Assembly: GCF_004923205.2 (NCBI RefSeq)
Contig: NZ_SELD02000008.1
Location: forward strand, 53,045 to 117,044
Direction of reading: 5' to 3'
Source: Paracoccus aeridis
GTDB taxonomy: Bacteria; Pseudomonadota; Alphaproteobacteria; Rhodobacterales; Rhodobacteraceae
DNA length: 64,000 nucleotides
A program made the position numbers and the translations under genes. A model generated the notes under the pieces. It did no database searches. It saw only the letters and a program-made list of their open reading frames with translations, and was not told where the DNA came from. The stretch's first letter is position 1, and each line of letters starts with the position of its first letter. Of this stretch, positions 45,843 to 54,111 are shown one piece after another.

Positions 45843-46830
45843 TCAGCGCGATGAAGCGTTCCAGGTGGTGGTCGCTGTCGCCGAAGCGCGCATCCGCGGC
45901 GATCAGGCGGCGGGCCATCGGGGCAAGCTCGTATTCCTCGGTCATGCCGATGCCGCCGTGCAGCTGGATGGTTTCCTCGGCCACGTACAGCGCGACCCGG
46001 CCCACCAGCGACTTCGTCGCGGCGACGTGCCGGTCGCGGTCGGGGGTGTCGAGGTTGCCGGCCAGGTTCCACACGGCCGAACGCGCCTGCTCGACCTCTG
46101 TCAACAGATCCGCCATCCGGTGCTGGATCGCCTGGAACGACCCGATCGGGCGGCCGAACTGCTTGCGGGTCTTGAGGTATTCGGTCGTCAGCTCGACGCT
46201 GCGTTCCATCACCCCCAGCGCGTCGGCGCACAGGGCGAGCATCGCGGCGGCGCGAGGCGCGTCCAGGAGGGACGCATCCCCGATCCGGCGGGCGGGGGTG
46301 CCGGCAAGGATCACCTCGGCCGCGCGCCCGCCGTCCATCAGGGGATAGCCGCGCATGGCCAGCCCGTCTGCGGGCACGTCCACCAGGTACAGCCCGTCGG
46401 TCGCCAGCACGATCAGGTGGGTCGCATCCTCGGCCCCCGCGACCACGGTCTTTTCGCCGGTCAGCAGCCCGTCCCGCGCCGTGGTCCGCACGGTGCCGTC
46501 GAACCGCTGCCCGGGCTCGTCCAGCGCGACCGCGATCCGGGCGGCGCCGGTGGACGCAGCCTCGGCAAGATCGCCCTCGCCCGCCGCGGCAAGGATGCCC
46601 GCACCCAGCACGACGCCATCCAGGAGCGGCGTCACCGCCACGGCGCGGCCCAGCGTGCGGAACACCATCAGGATGTCCGGCCCGGTGCCCCCGAAGCCGC
46701 CCGCATCCTCGGGCAGAAGCGCGGCGCCCGCGCCCAGTTCGAACAGCGCGGCGGCGTCGCTGCCGCGGTCCAGCGTGCGCGCCAGGCTTTCGCCCAGCAT
46801 CGCCTGTTCCTCGGTGAATGCAAAATCCAT
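45832..46830 (-). CDS. acyl-CoA dehydrogenase, small (PimD-like) type
   Basis: This 332-residue flavoprotein is shorter than typical acyl-CoA dehydrogenases (~380). It has DFAFTEEQAMLGESLARTL, ELGAGAALLPEDAGGFGGTG, a weakly conserved middle beta domain, and C-terminal FQAIQHRMADLLTEVEQARSAVWNLAGNLD and ETIQLHGGIGMTEEYELAPMARRL. It probably pairs with the larger dehydrogenase encoded directly upstream, as PimC/PimD-type and steroid-type heteromeric dehydrogenases do. ATG 46830 has GAAGGGA upstream; the 6-codon longer TTG start is less likely. Confidence 0.87.
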   Translation of the reverse strand: MDFAFTEEQAMLGESLARTLDRGSDAAALFELGAGAALLPEDAGGFGGTGPDILMVFRTLGRAVAVTPLLDGVVLGAGILAAAGEGDLAEAASTGAARIAVALDEPGQRFDGTVRTTARDGLLTGEKTVVAGAEDATHLIVLATDGLYLVDVPADGLAMRGYPLMDGGRAAEVILAGTPARRIGDASLLDAPRAAAMLALCADALGVMERSVELTTEYLKTRKQFGRPIGSFQAIQHRMADLLTEVEQARSAVWNLAGNLDTPDRDRHVAATKSLVGRVALYVAEETIQLHGGIGMTEEYELAPMARRLIAADARFGDSDHHLERFIALTAA

Positions 46831-46844
46831 GGCCGGCGGTCCCT

Positions 46845-48041
46845 TCAAAGCCCCAGCAGGGATTTCGCGATGATCCCCCGCTGGATTTCGTTCGAGCCGC
46901 CATAGATCGACAGCTTGCGGTTGTTGAGATAGGCGCGGGTCGCCCCCGCAGCCTCGGCGGGGCCCGGAGCGGCGTCGTCGTTGGCGCCCTCGACCGCCTC
47001 GGACGGGAAGGCGAGCGCCCAGGGACCGACGGCGCGGCGCGCGAGGTCGTTGATCGCCTGCCGGATCTGCGTGCCCTTCAGCTTCAGCATCGAGCTTTCG
47101 GCGCCGGGCGCCTGGCCGGCCGCCGCCTGCGCCAGCATCCGCAGGTTGGTCGTCGACATGGCCATCAGGTCGATCTCGACCGCGGCCATCCGTGCCGCGA
47201 ACAGCGGGTTTTCCGACAGCGGCCGCCCGTTCGCCACCTGCGCCCGCGCGATCCGCTTAAGCGACGCCATCGCCGCCGTCGCGAAGCCCACGCCCGCGAT
47301 GTTGGTCCGTTCATGCGTCAGCAGGTACTTGGCGTAGGTCCAGCCCTTGTTCTCCTCGCCCACGAGGTTCTCGACCGGCACCCTCACGTCGTCGAAGAAC
47401 ACCTCGTTCACCTCGGGCGTGCCTTCCAGCAGCACGATGGGGCGCACGGTGATGCCGGGGCTGTTCATGTCGATCAGAAGGAAGCTGATGCCCTCCTGCG
47501 CCTTGGCGGCCGGGTCGGTGCGGACGAGGCAGAAGATCCAGTTCGCGTGCTGGCCGAGCGTCGTCCAGGTCTTCTGCCCGTTGACGACGTACGTGTCGCC
47601 GTCGCGGACCGCCGTCGTCTTGACCGATGCGAGATCGGACCCCGCGCCCGGTTCCGAATAGCCCTGGCACCACCAGTCCTGCCCGTTCAGGATCCGCGGC
47701 AGGAATCGGTCCTGCTGTTCCTTCGACCCGAACTTCTGCAGCACCGGCCCCAGCATGGCGATGCCGAAGGGCAGGACGCGGGGGGCGTGGGCAAGCGCGC
47801 TTTCCTCTTCGAAGATGTGGCGCTGGATCGCGGTCCAGCCGGCGCCGCCGAACTGGACCGGCCAGTTCCCGGCAAGCCAGCTGCGTTCGTTGAGTATGGC
47901 GTGCCATTCCTCGATCTCGGCCTTGGTCAGTTCCTCGTGCAGGCGGACCTTCTCGGACAGGCGCGCGGGCAGGCGGTCGTGCAGGAACTTGCGGACGTCG
48001 GCGCGGAACGCCTCGTCCTCGGGGGTGAAGCTCATGTCCAT
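46845..48041 (-). CDS. acyl-CoA dehydrogenase, large (PimC-like) type
   Basis: This 398-residue FAD enzyme has SFTPEDEAFRADVRKFL, NWPVQFGGAGWTAIQRHIFEEE, the substrate/FAD segment CQGYSEPGAGSDLASVKTTAVRDGDTYVVNGQKTWTTLGQHANWIF, LVGEENKGWTYAKYLLTHERTNIAGVG and C-terminal SIYGGSNEIQRGIIAKSLLGL. A ~25-residue low-complexity Asp/Ala/Pro loop (EGANDDAAPGPAEAAG) lies before the last helix. ATG 48041 follows AAAGGG. It sits 11 nt after the thiolase gene and is paired with the smaller dehydrogenase downstream. Confidence 0.9.
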   Translation of the reverse strand: MDMSFTPEDEAFRADVRKFLHDRLPARLSEKVRLHEELTKAEIEEWHAILNERSWLAGNWPVQFGGAGWTAIQRHIFEEESALAHAPRVLPFGIAMLGPVLQKFGSKEQQDRFLPRILNGQDWWCQGYSEPGAGSDLASVKTTAVRDGDTYVVNGQKTWTTLGQHANWIFCLVRTDPAAKAQEGISFLLIDMNSPGITVRPIVLLEGTPEVNEVFFDDVRVPVENLVGEENKGWTYAKYLLTHERTNIAGVGFATAAMASLKRIARAQVANGRPLSENPLFAARMAAVEIDLMAMSTTNLRMLAQAAAGQAPGAESSMLKLKGTQIRQAINDLARRAVGPWALAFPSEAVEGANDDAAPGPAEAAGATRAYLNNRKLSIYGGSNEIQRGIIAKSLLGL

Positions 48042-48052
48042 GACGGACCCTT

Positions 48053-49228
48053 TCAGAAGATTTCGATGAGGCCCGCGGCACCCTGGCCGCCGCCGATGCA
48101 CATGGTCACGACGCCCCACTTCGCGCCGCGCCGCCTGCCTTCCAGCAGCAGGTGCCCGGCCATCCGCGCGCCCGTCATGCCGAACGGGTGGCCGATCGCG
48201 ATGGAGCCGCCGTTGACGTTGTATTTCTCGGGATCGATCCCCAGCCGGTCGCGGCAATAGAGCGCCTGGCTCGCGAACGCCTCGTTCAGTTCCCACAGGT
48301 CGATGTCGTCCACCGTCAGCCCCGCGCGTTCCAGCAGGCGCGGGACGGCGAAGACGGGGCCGATCCCCATCTCGTCGGGCTCGCAGCCGGCGACGGCGAA
48401 GCCGCGGAAGGCGCCGAGCGGGGCCAGCCCCTCGCGCGCGGCGCGGTCCCCGTCCATGACGACCAGCGCGGCGGCGCCGTCGGAAAGCTGGCTCGCGTTG
48501 CCCGCGGTGATGAACTTGTCCTCGCCCTTGACCGGCTTCAGCGCGGCCAGCCCCTCGAGCGTCGTCGAGGGCCGGTTGCATTCGTCGCCGGTCAGGGTGA
48601 AGTCCTCGGGCGTCGTCTCGTTCGTCGCCTTGTCGATCACGGCGCGGGTGACGTCGATCGGCACGATCTCGTCGGCGAACTTGCCCGCCTGCTGCGCCGC
48701 CGCGATCCGCTGCTGGGACCGCAGCGCATATTCGTCCTGCGCCTCGCGGCTGACGCCGTAGCGCGCCGCCACGATGTCGGCGGTGTCGATCATCGGCAGG
48801 TACAGGTCGGGCTTGTGCTCCTCGATCCACGCCTCGCGCGAGTTGCGCGGCGGCGGCTGCACCAGGCTGATGGATTCCACCCCGCCCGCGAGGATCGCCT
48901 GCGCGCCCTCGACCCGGACCATGTGCGCGGCCATCGCGAGCGCCTGCAGGCCCGAGGCGCAGAAGCGGTTGACCGTCACGCCGGCGATGCCGATGGGCAG
49001 GCCCGCGCGGACGACAATCTGGCGGGCGATGTTCCCGCCGGTGACGTATTCGGGATAGCCGCAGCCCCAGACCGAATCCTCGACCAGCGCGGGGTCGATG
49101 CCCGCGCGCTCGACCGCGATGCGGGCGACGTGGCCGCCCATCGTGGCGCCGTGGGTCAGGTTCAGGCTGCCGCGCCCGGCCTTGCCGATGCCGGTGCGGG
49201 CGGTGGAAACGATGACGGCGTCGGTCAT
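48053..49228 (-). CDS. acetyl-CoA C-acyltransferase (thiolase)
   Basis: This 391-residue thiolase catalyses CoA-dependent cleavage of 3-oxoacyl-CoA. Catalytic residues are Cys90 (VNRFCASGLQAL), His347 (IAIGHPFGMTGAR) and Cys377 (MCIGGGQGAAGLIEIF). Length and motifs fit degradative FadA/PimB-type thiolases. Its ATG overlaps the stop of the hydratase-dehydrogenase gene (ATGA), so hydratase/dehydrogenase and thiolase are made together. Confidence 0.93.
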   Translation of the reverse strand: MTDAVIVSTARTGIGKAGRGSLNLTHGATMGGHVARIAVERAGIDPALVEDSVWGCGYPEYVTGGNIARQIVVRAGLPIGIAGVTVNRFCASGLQALAMAAHMVRVEGAQAILAGGVESISLVQPPPRNSREAWIEEHKPDLYLPMIDTADIVAARYGVSREAQDEYALRSQQRIAAAQQAGKFADEIVPIDVTRAVIDKATNETTPEDFTLTGDECNRPSTTLEGLAALKPVKGEDKFITAGNASQLSDGAAALVVMDGDRAAREGLAPLGAFRGFAVAGCEPDEMGIGPVFAVPRLLERAGLTVDDIDLWELNEAFASQALYCRDRLGIDPEKYNVNGGSIAIGHPFGMTGARMAGHLLLEGRRRGAKWGVVTMCIGGGQGAAGLIEIF

Positions 49229-51339
49229 TTGGCGTCCTTTCCAAGATCGGCGAAGCGGCCGCCCTGCTGGGCGAGCCGGGTCAGCAGCGGGGCTGCCTGC
49301 CAGAAATACGGGTCTTCCTCGCCGTAGCGCGCGATGTCGGCGGAGATGGCGGCCGCGCCCTGGGCGTCCGCCCAGTGCATCGGCCCGCCCTTCCCGCGCG
49401 GGAAGCCGTAGCCGTGCAGCAGCACCACGTCGATGTCCGAGGCGCGGGCGGCGATCCCCTCGTCCAGGATCTTCGCGCCCTCGTTCACCATCGCGGCCAT
49501 GTAGCGCGAGCGGATCTCGTCGTCGGTGAAGTCGCGCGGCGTGATCCCGAGATCGGCGCGGATCGCGTCCAGCATCGGCTCAAGCTCGGGGTCGGGGCGG
49601 CCCTGCGGCGACTGCTCGTCGTAGATGTAGTAGCCGCGCCCGGTCTTGCGGCCAAGCCGCCCGGCCTCGGCCAGCCGGTCGGCGAAGACCGGCACCCGCT
49701 CGCGGGCATCCCGCGTCGCCGCCTTGCGCTGCCGGGTGGCGTAGCCGATGTCGAGCCCGGCGAGGTCGCCGACCTGGTACGGTCCCATCGGAAAGCCGAA
49801 GCCCGCGATCGCGCGGTCCACCTGGTAGGGCGAGGCGCCGTCCAGCACCATGTGGTCGGCGGCGGTGCGATAGGCCGAAAGCATGCGGTTGCCGATGAAG
49901 CCGTCGCAGACACCCGAGCGGACGCCGATCTTGCCCATGCGCTTCGCCAAGGCGAAGGCGGTCGCCACAACATCGGGGGCGGTGCGGTCCGCGACCACGA
50001 TCTCGAGCAGCCGCATGACGTTCGCGGGCGAGAAGAAGTGAAGCCCGATCACGTCCTCGGGCCGGCTGGTCGCGGCCGCGATCTCGTTCACGTCGAGATA
50101 GGAGGTGTTCGTCGCCAGCACCGCGCCGGGGCGGCAGATGCCGCCGAGCCTGGCGAAGACCTCGCGCTTCACGTCCATGCTCTCGAACACCGCCTCGATC
50201 ACCAGATCGGCGTCGGCGAGCGCCTGGTAGTCCGTCACGGCGCGGAAGCGATCGGCCATCATCGTGTCACGGTCGGCCTGGGACAGCTTGCCGCGCTTTA
50301 CCGCGCCGTCCTGCATCCGGGCGATACCGGCGGCGGCCTTGGCGGCGGCCGCGTCGTCGCGTTCGACCAGCGTCACGTCGAGGCCCGCGCTCAGCGCCGA
50401 CGCCGCGATGCCCTGGCCCATCGTGCCCCCGCCGATCACGCCGATCCGGTTCACCTCGCGCGGGGTCACGCCCTTCAGGTCGTCCTGCTGCGCCGCGCGG
50501 CGTTCCGAGAAGAAGGCGTGGATCATCGCCGCGCGCTCGGGCGTCTGCATCAGGTCCATGAAGGCGCGGCGTTCCAGCGCCAGGCCTTCGGCGAAGGGCA
50601 GCGCCAGCCCCTTTGCGATGGTGTCGAGCGCGCGAAGCGGCGCGACCTGCCCGCGCGAGGACCGCGCGACCTTCGCGCGCCAGCTTTCCACGACCTGCGG
50701 ATCGACCGCGGGCGCCTCGGCGTCCGACAGCCGCCGCCCGGCATGGCCTTGGGCCAACAGCTCGCGCGCATGGGCGATCCCCGCCTCGCGCGGGTCGCCG
50801 CCATCGGCCAGCGCGTCGATCAGGTTCATCCGCAGCGCCTCGTCCGCGCCGATCTGGCGTCCGGACGTCACCATGTCGATCGCCGCCTCCAGCCCCACCG
50901 CGCGCGGCAGGCGCTGCGTCCCGCCCGCGCCGGGCAGCAGGCCCAGCGTCACCTCGGGCAGGCCCATGCGCGTCCCCGCGACGGCGACGCGGGCATGGGC
51001 GCCGAGCGCCACCTCCAGCCCGCCGCCCAGCACCGTGCCGTGCAGCGCGGCGACGACCGGCTTTTCGGACGCCTCGATGGCATTGATGACGTCCGGCAGG
51101 AACGGCGGGACGGGCGGCTTTCCGAATTCGGATATGTCGGCGCCGGCGATGAAGGTGCGGCCGGCGCAGCAGAGGACCGCGATCCGCGCATCCGCGTCGG
51201 CGTCGAACCGCGCCATCGCCTCTGACAGGCCCTGCCGCACCGCTGCGGAGAGCGCGTTCACGGGCGGGTTGTCGATTTCGATCACGGCGATCTCGCCCTC
51301 GCGGTCGTAGCACACGGGATTGTCGACGGTCATGGTCAT
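49225..51339 (-). CDS. fused enoyl-CoA hydratase / 3-hydroxyacyl-CoA dehydrogenase (FadJ/PimF-like)
   Basis: This 704-residue multifunctional enzyme has an N-terminal crotonase domain (about residues 10-190) with both catalytic glutamates, Glu109 (GGGLEVALG) and Glu129 (GLPEVTLGLLPG). The 3-hydroxyacyl-CoA dehydrogenase part has NAD motif GVIGGGTMGQG at 300-310, HFFSPANVMRLLEIV and a C-terminal dimerisation region ending near 680. It catalyses hydration and NAD-dependent oxidation in beta-oxidation. ATG 51339 overlaps the IclR stop. Its length is like FadB/FadJ/PimF. Confidence 0.93.
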   Translation of the reverse strand: MTMTVDNPVCYDREGEIAVIEIDNPPVNALSAAVRQGLSEAMARFDADADARIAVLCCAGRTFIAGADISEFGKPPVPPFLPDVINAIEASEKPVVAALHGTVLGGGLEVALGAHARVAVAGTRMGLPEVTLGLLPGAGGTQRLPRAVGLEAAIDMVTSGRQIGADEALRMNLIDALADGGDPREAGIAHARELLAQGHAGRRLSDAEAPAVDPQVVESWRAKVARSSRGQVAPLRALDTIAKGLALPFAEGLALERRAFMDLMQTPERAAMIHAFFSERRAAQQDDLKGVTPREVNRIGVIGGGTMGQGIAASALSAGLDVTLVERDDAAAAKAAAGIARMQDGAVKRGKLSQADRDTMMADRFRAVTDYQALADADLVIEAVFESMDVKREVFARLGGICRPGAVLATNTSYLDVNEIAAATSRPEDVIGLHFFSPANVMRLLEIVVADRTAPDVVATAFALAKRMGKIGVRSGVCDGFIGNRMLSAYRTAADHMVLDGASPYQVDRAIAGFGFPMGPYQVGDLAGLDIGYATRQRKAATRDARERVPVFADRLAEAGRLGRKTGRGYYIYDEQSPQGRPDPELEPMLDAIRADLGITPRDFTDDEIRSRYMAAMVNEGAKILDEGIAARASDIDVVLLHGYGFPRGKGGPMHWADAQGAAAISADIARYGEEDPYFWQAAPLLTRLAQQGGRFADLGKDAK

Positions 51340-52142
51340 GCCTCTCTGCGGGACAGGGTGGACGCGCGCCCGGTCATGGTTTCCAGCGAACGGACGGCGG
51401 CGGCAAGGCGCGGCCCCACCTCGGTCTGCATCCGCAGGGCGTCCGCGGCGTCGGGCAGCGCGCCGCAGGTGAAGATCACCGGCTCGGCCAGGTCAGGACC
51501 GCGGAACGGGACCGACACGGCGTTGTAGGGCGCGGCCTCGTCCGGCCCGCCGGGGGTGAAGACGAAGCCGCGCGCCACCAGCTCGGCATGGGCGCGGTCG
51601 CGAAGCTCGCCCAGGTTGCCGAACTGCGCCGTGTCGGACGGCGGCAGCAGCGCGGCGAGCGCGCCCAGTTCGGCCGGCGTGATGGCCGCGACGAAGGCGC
51701 GCGCCGACGAAAACCCCTTCAGCCCCAGCCGCTGCCCGACGTCGAGCCAGATGGAACTGACATTGCGGGGCCGCCAGGTGCGGATCAGCACCAGCCGGGT
51801 TCCGTCGCGCACGGCCAGCACGACCAGCGTGCCGGTCTCGTCCGCGAGCCGCGCCATGAGATCGTGCGCGGGCACGAGGAACGACAGCGAGGCCGCCGCG
51901 ACGTGCCCCACCGCGACCAGCGTCGGACCGGGGCGGAAGCGGTCGTCCCGGTCCGACTGCGCGAGATAGCCAAGCGCGCCCAGCGTCCAGGTCAGCCGCG
52001 ACACGGTCGACTTGGGCAGCCCCGTCCGCTGCGCGATCTCGGCGTTGCTCAGGCCGTCGTCGCTGGTGCGGAAGGCGCGCAGCACCGACAGCCCCCGGGC
52101 GAGCGTGGTGGCGTAGCGCGGATCGTGCTCGGGCCGGGACAT
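51336..52142 (-). CDS. IclR family transcriptional regulator
   Basis: This 268-residue regulator has an N-terminal winged helix (YATTLARGLSVLRAF, LSNAEIAQRTGLPKSTVSRLTWTLGALGYLAQ) and a C-terminal IclR effector domain (ADETGTLVVLAVRDGTRLVLIRTWRPRNVSS, GLKGFSSARAFVAAI, RGFVFTPGGPDEAAPYNAVSVPF). It is encoded inside the operon it presumably controls: 10 nt after dctM-type permease and overlapping the hydratase-dehydrogenase start. The effector is probably the imported acid or its CoA ester; activator or repressor mode is unknown. Confidence 0.9.
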   Translation of the reverse strand: MSRPEHDPRYATTLARGLSVLRAFRTSDDGLSNAEIAQRTGLPKSTVSRLTWTLGALGYLAQSDRDDRFRPGPTLVAVGHVAAASLSFLVPAHDLMARLADETGTLVVLAVRDGTRLVLIRTWRPRNVSSIWLDVGQRLGLKGFSSARAFVAAITPAELGALAALLPPSDTAQFGNLGELRDRAHAELVARGFVFTPGGPDEAAPYNAVSVPFRGPDLAEPVIFTCGALPDAADALRMQTEVGPRLAAAVRSLETMTGRASTLSRREA

Positions 52143-52152
52143 GCGCGTGTCC

Positions 52153-53490
52153 TCACATGCCGTTCGGGATGAAGGTCGAGATGGCGGGCACCAGCACCAG
52201 GATCGCCAGCACCACGATATCCATCGCGAGGAACCGCATCACGCCCACGAAGATCTGGTCCACCGTGATCCCGCGCCCGGCGACGTTGCCGATCACGAAC
52301 ACGTTGAGCCCGACAGGGGGCGTGATGAGCCCGATCTCCAGCAGCTTGACGACGATCACCCCGAACCAGATCAGGTCCATGCCCATGCTGTCGACCAGCG
52401 GGATGACGAACGGCAGCGTCAGCACGATGATGCCGATGGGGTCGAGGAACATCCCGAGGAACAGGTACAGGACCACGATCGCCAGCATCAGCATCATCGG
52501 CGGCAGCCCGGCGTCGGCCACGAAGGATGCCACCGCCCCCGCCGCCCCGGTCAGCGCCACGAACGACACGAAGATCTTGGCGCAGGCGGCGATCAGGAAG
52601 ATGGCCGAGGTCTGGACCAGGCTCTCCCTCACGGCGATCCACACCTTGCCCAGCGTAAGCGTGCGCTGCAGGAAGCCGATCACGATGGTCGCGACGACGC
52701 TGATCGCGGCGGCTTCGGTCGCGGTGAACAGGCCCCCGTAGATGCCGCCGATGATGATGGCGAACAGGACCAGCGCGGGCCAGGACGCCAGCGCCGCCGC
52801 GAGCCGCGCGCCCTTGGGCAGCGGCGTCGGATCGGTCGGCGCGGCCGAGGGATCGCGCGCCACCCACCACAGGATGACGAGGATGTAGCCCGCGAGGCTC
52901 AGAAGCCCCGGCAGGATTCCCGCGAGGAACAGCTTGCTGATCGAGGTCTCGGTGAAGATGCCGTAGAGGATGAACAGCACAGACGGCGGGATCAGCGATC
53001 CGAGCGTCCCGCCCGCGGCCACGCTCGCCGTGGCAAGGCGCGGGTTGTAGCCCAGGCGCAGCATCTCGGGCACGCAGATGCGGCCCATCGTGGACGCGCA
53101 GGCGATCGACGATCCCGAGATCGCCGAAAAGCCGCCGCAGCCCATGACGGACGCCACGCCGACGCCGCCCGGCACCCGCCGAAGCCAGACGTTCGCCGCA
53201 TCGTAGATGCGGGTGGTGATGCCGGCTTGGAAGGCGATGTTGCCCAGCGCCACGAACAGCGGGATCATCGACAGGTCGTAGGAATGGATCAGCTCGAAGA
53301 AGCTGTTCACCACCAGCGAGGTTGTGGGGTTGATCGCCCGTTCCGGCGAGAAGGTGCCGGAGCGCAGCGCATAGACGAAGAAGGTGCCGACGCTCGCGAC
53401 CGCCGCAAGGACGAAGGCGATCGGAACCCGCAGCGCCAGCAGCAGGATGACGAGGCCGAAGGCGATGATGCCAATGGTGGATGCGTCCAT
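52153..53490 (-). CDS. TRAP transporter large permease, DctM type
   Basis: This 445-residue polytopic protein has about 12 helices and the DctM signatures LFVALGNIAFQAGI, MGCGGFSAISGSSIACASTMGRICVPEMLRLGYNPRLATASVAAGGTLGSLIPPSVLFILYGIFTE and LFLGMFLDPIGIIVLTLPFVIPL. It forms the sodium-driven transport core. ATG 53490 lies 1 nt after the small permease stop. It is followed after 10 nt by the IclR gene. Confidence 0.95.
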   Translation of the reverse strand: MDASTIGIIAFGLVILLLALRVPIAFVLAAVASVGTFFVYALRSGTFSPERAINPTTSLVVNSFFELIHSYDLSMIPLFVALGNIAFQAGITTRIYDAANVWLRRVPGGVGVASVMGCGGFSAISGSSIACASTMGRICVPEMLRLGYNPRLATASVAAGGTLGSLIPPSVLFILYGIFTETSISKLFLAGILPGLLSLAGYILVILWWVARDPSAAPTDPTPLPKGARLAAALASWPALVLFAIIIGGIYGGLFTATEAAAISVVATIVIGFLQRTLTLGKVWIAVRESLVQTSAIFLIAACAKIFVSFVALTGAAGAVASFVADAGLPPMMLMLAIVVLYLFLGMFLDPIGIIVLTLPFVIPLVDSMGMDLIWFGVIVVKLLEIGLITPPVGLNVFVIGNVAGRGITVDQIFVGVMRFLAMDIVVLAILVLVPAISTFIPNGM

Positions 53491-53491
53491 C

Positions 53492-54004
53492 TCAGACGGC
53501 CTCCTCTTCGGCGTGGGAGCGGTTGAGTACGGTGCCGGTGCGGCGAAGCTCGGCCATGTCGTGCGCGGCGACCATCGCCAGGCGCACCCACATCGCGACG
53601 AGGCCCAGCAGGAACACCAGCCGCATCGGCCAGCGCGGGATGCCCAGCAGACCGTCGTAGAACTCGCCCGACGACCAGGCCGCGGACAGGTCGCGCCAGC
53701 TCGCGTAGAGCAGCGGCAGCACGGCGATGAGCCCGACGATCCAGCCAAGCACGATCATCCGCCCGCGCCAGCCGGGCGACATCCGGTCGGTGACGAACGT
53801 CACCGCGATATGCGCGCGGTTCGCCGTCGCCGCCGCCAGCGGCAGCATGATCGTGGGGATCATCAGCTCGCGCACGAGCACCACGACATCGGGGATGGTC
53901 CAGCCGAACACTTGCCGGCCGATGACGTTGACGGTGATCATCAGCGCAAGCGCGAGGGCGGCCACGACCGCCAGTTCCAGCATGATGCGTTCGATGGCCT
54001 TCAT
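53492..54004 (-). CDS. TRAP transporter small permease, DctQ type
   Basis: This 170-residue protein has four predicted transmembrane helices: MLELAVVAALALALMITVNVIGRQVFGW, a second with ELMIPTIMLPLAAATANRAHIAV, a third with IVLGWIVGLIAVLPLLYAS, and a fourth with LVFLLGLVAMWVRLAMVAAHD. This is standard DctQ topology. ATG 54004 lies 107 nt after dctP-type gene, beyond two strong hairpins. Confidence 0.9.
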   Translation of the reverse strand: MKAIERIMLELAVVAALALALMITVNVIGRQVFGWTIPDVVVLVRELMIPTIMLPLAAATANRAHIAVTFVTDRMSPGWRGRMIVLGWIVGLIAVLPLLYASWRDLSAAWSSGEFYDGLLGIPRWPMRLVFLLGLVAMWVRLAMVAAHDMAELRRTGTVLNRSHAEEEAV

Positions 54005-54032
54005 GGCCCGGCCCCTCCCAAGGCTGCGTCCC

Positions 54033-54096
54033 GATGCACGGGGCGCGCCCGTGCATCCGATGTCGGCAACGGCACGGCGCGATCGGGCGCCGTGCC
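54033..54096 (-). terminator. two tandem intercistronic hairpins between dctP- and dctQ-type genes
   Basis: Stem 1 pairs GATGCACGGG (54033-54042) with CCCGTGCATC (54048-54057). Stem 2 pairs GGCACGGCGC (54071-54080) with GCGCCGTGCC (54087-54096). Both are perfect 10-bp stems, without a T-run, so they more likely stabilise the upstream binding-protein mRNA or reduce downstream expression than end all transcription. Confidence 0.65.
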
Positions 54097-54111
54097 GGTC
54101 ATCCCGTGGCG

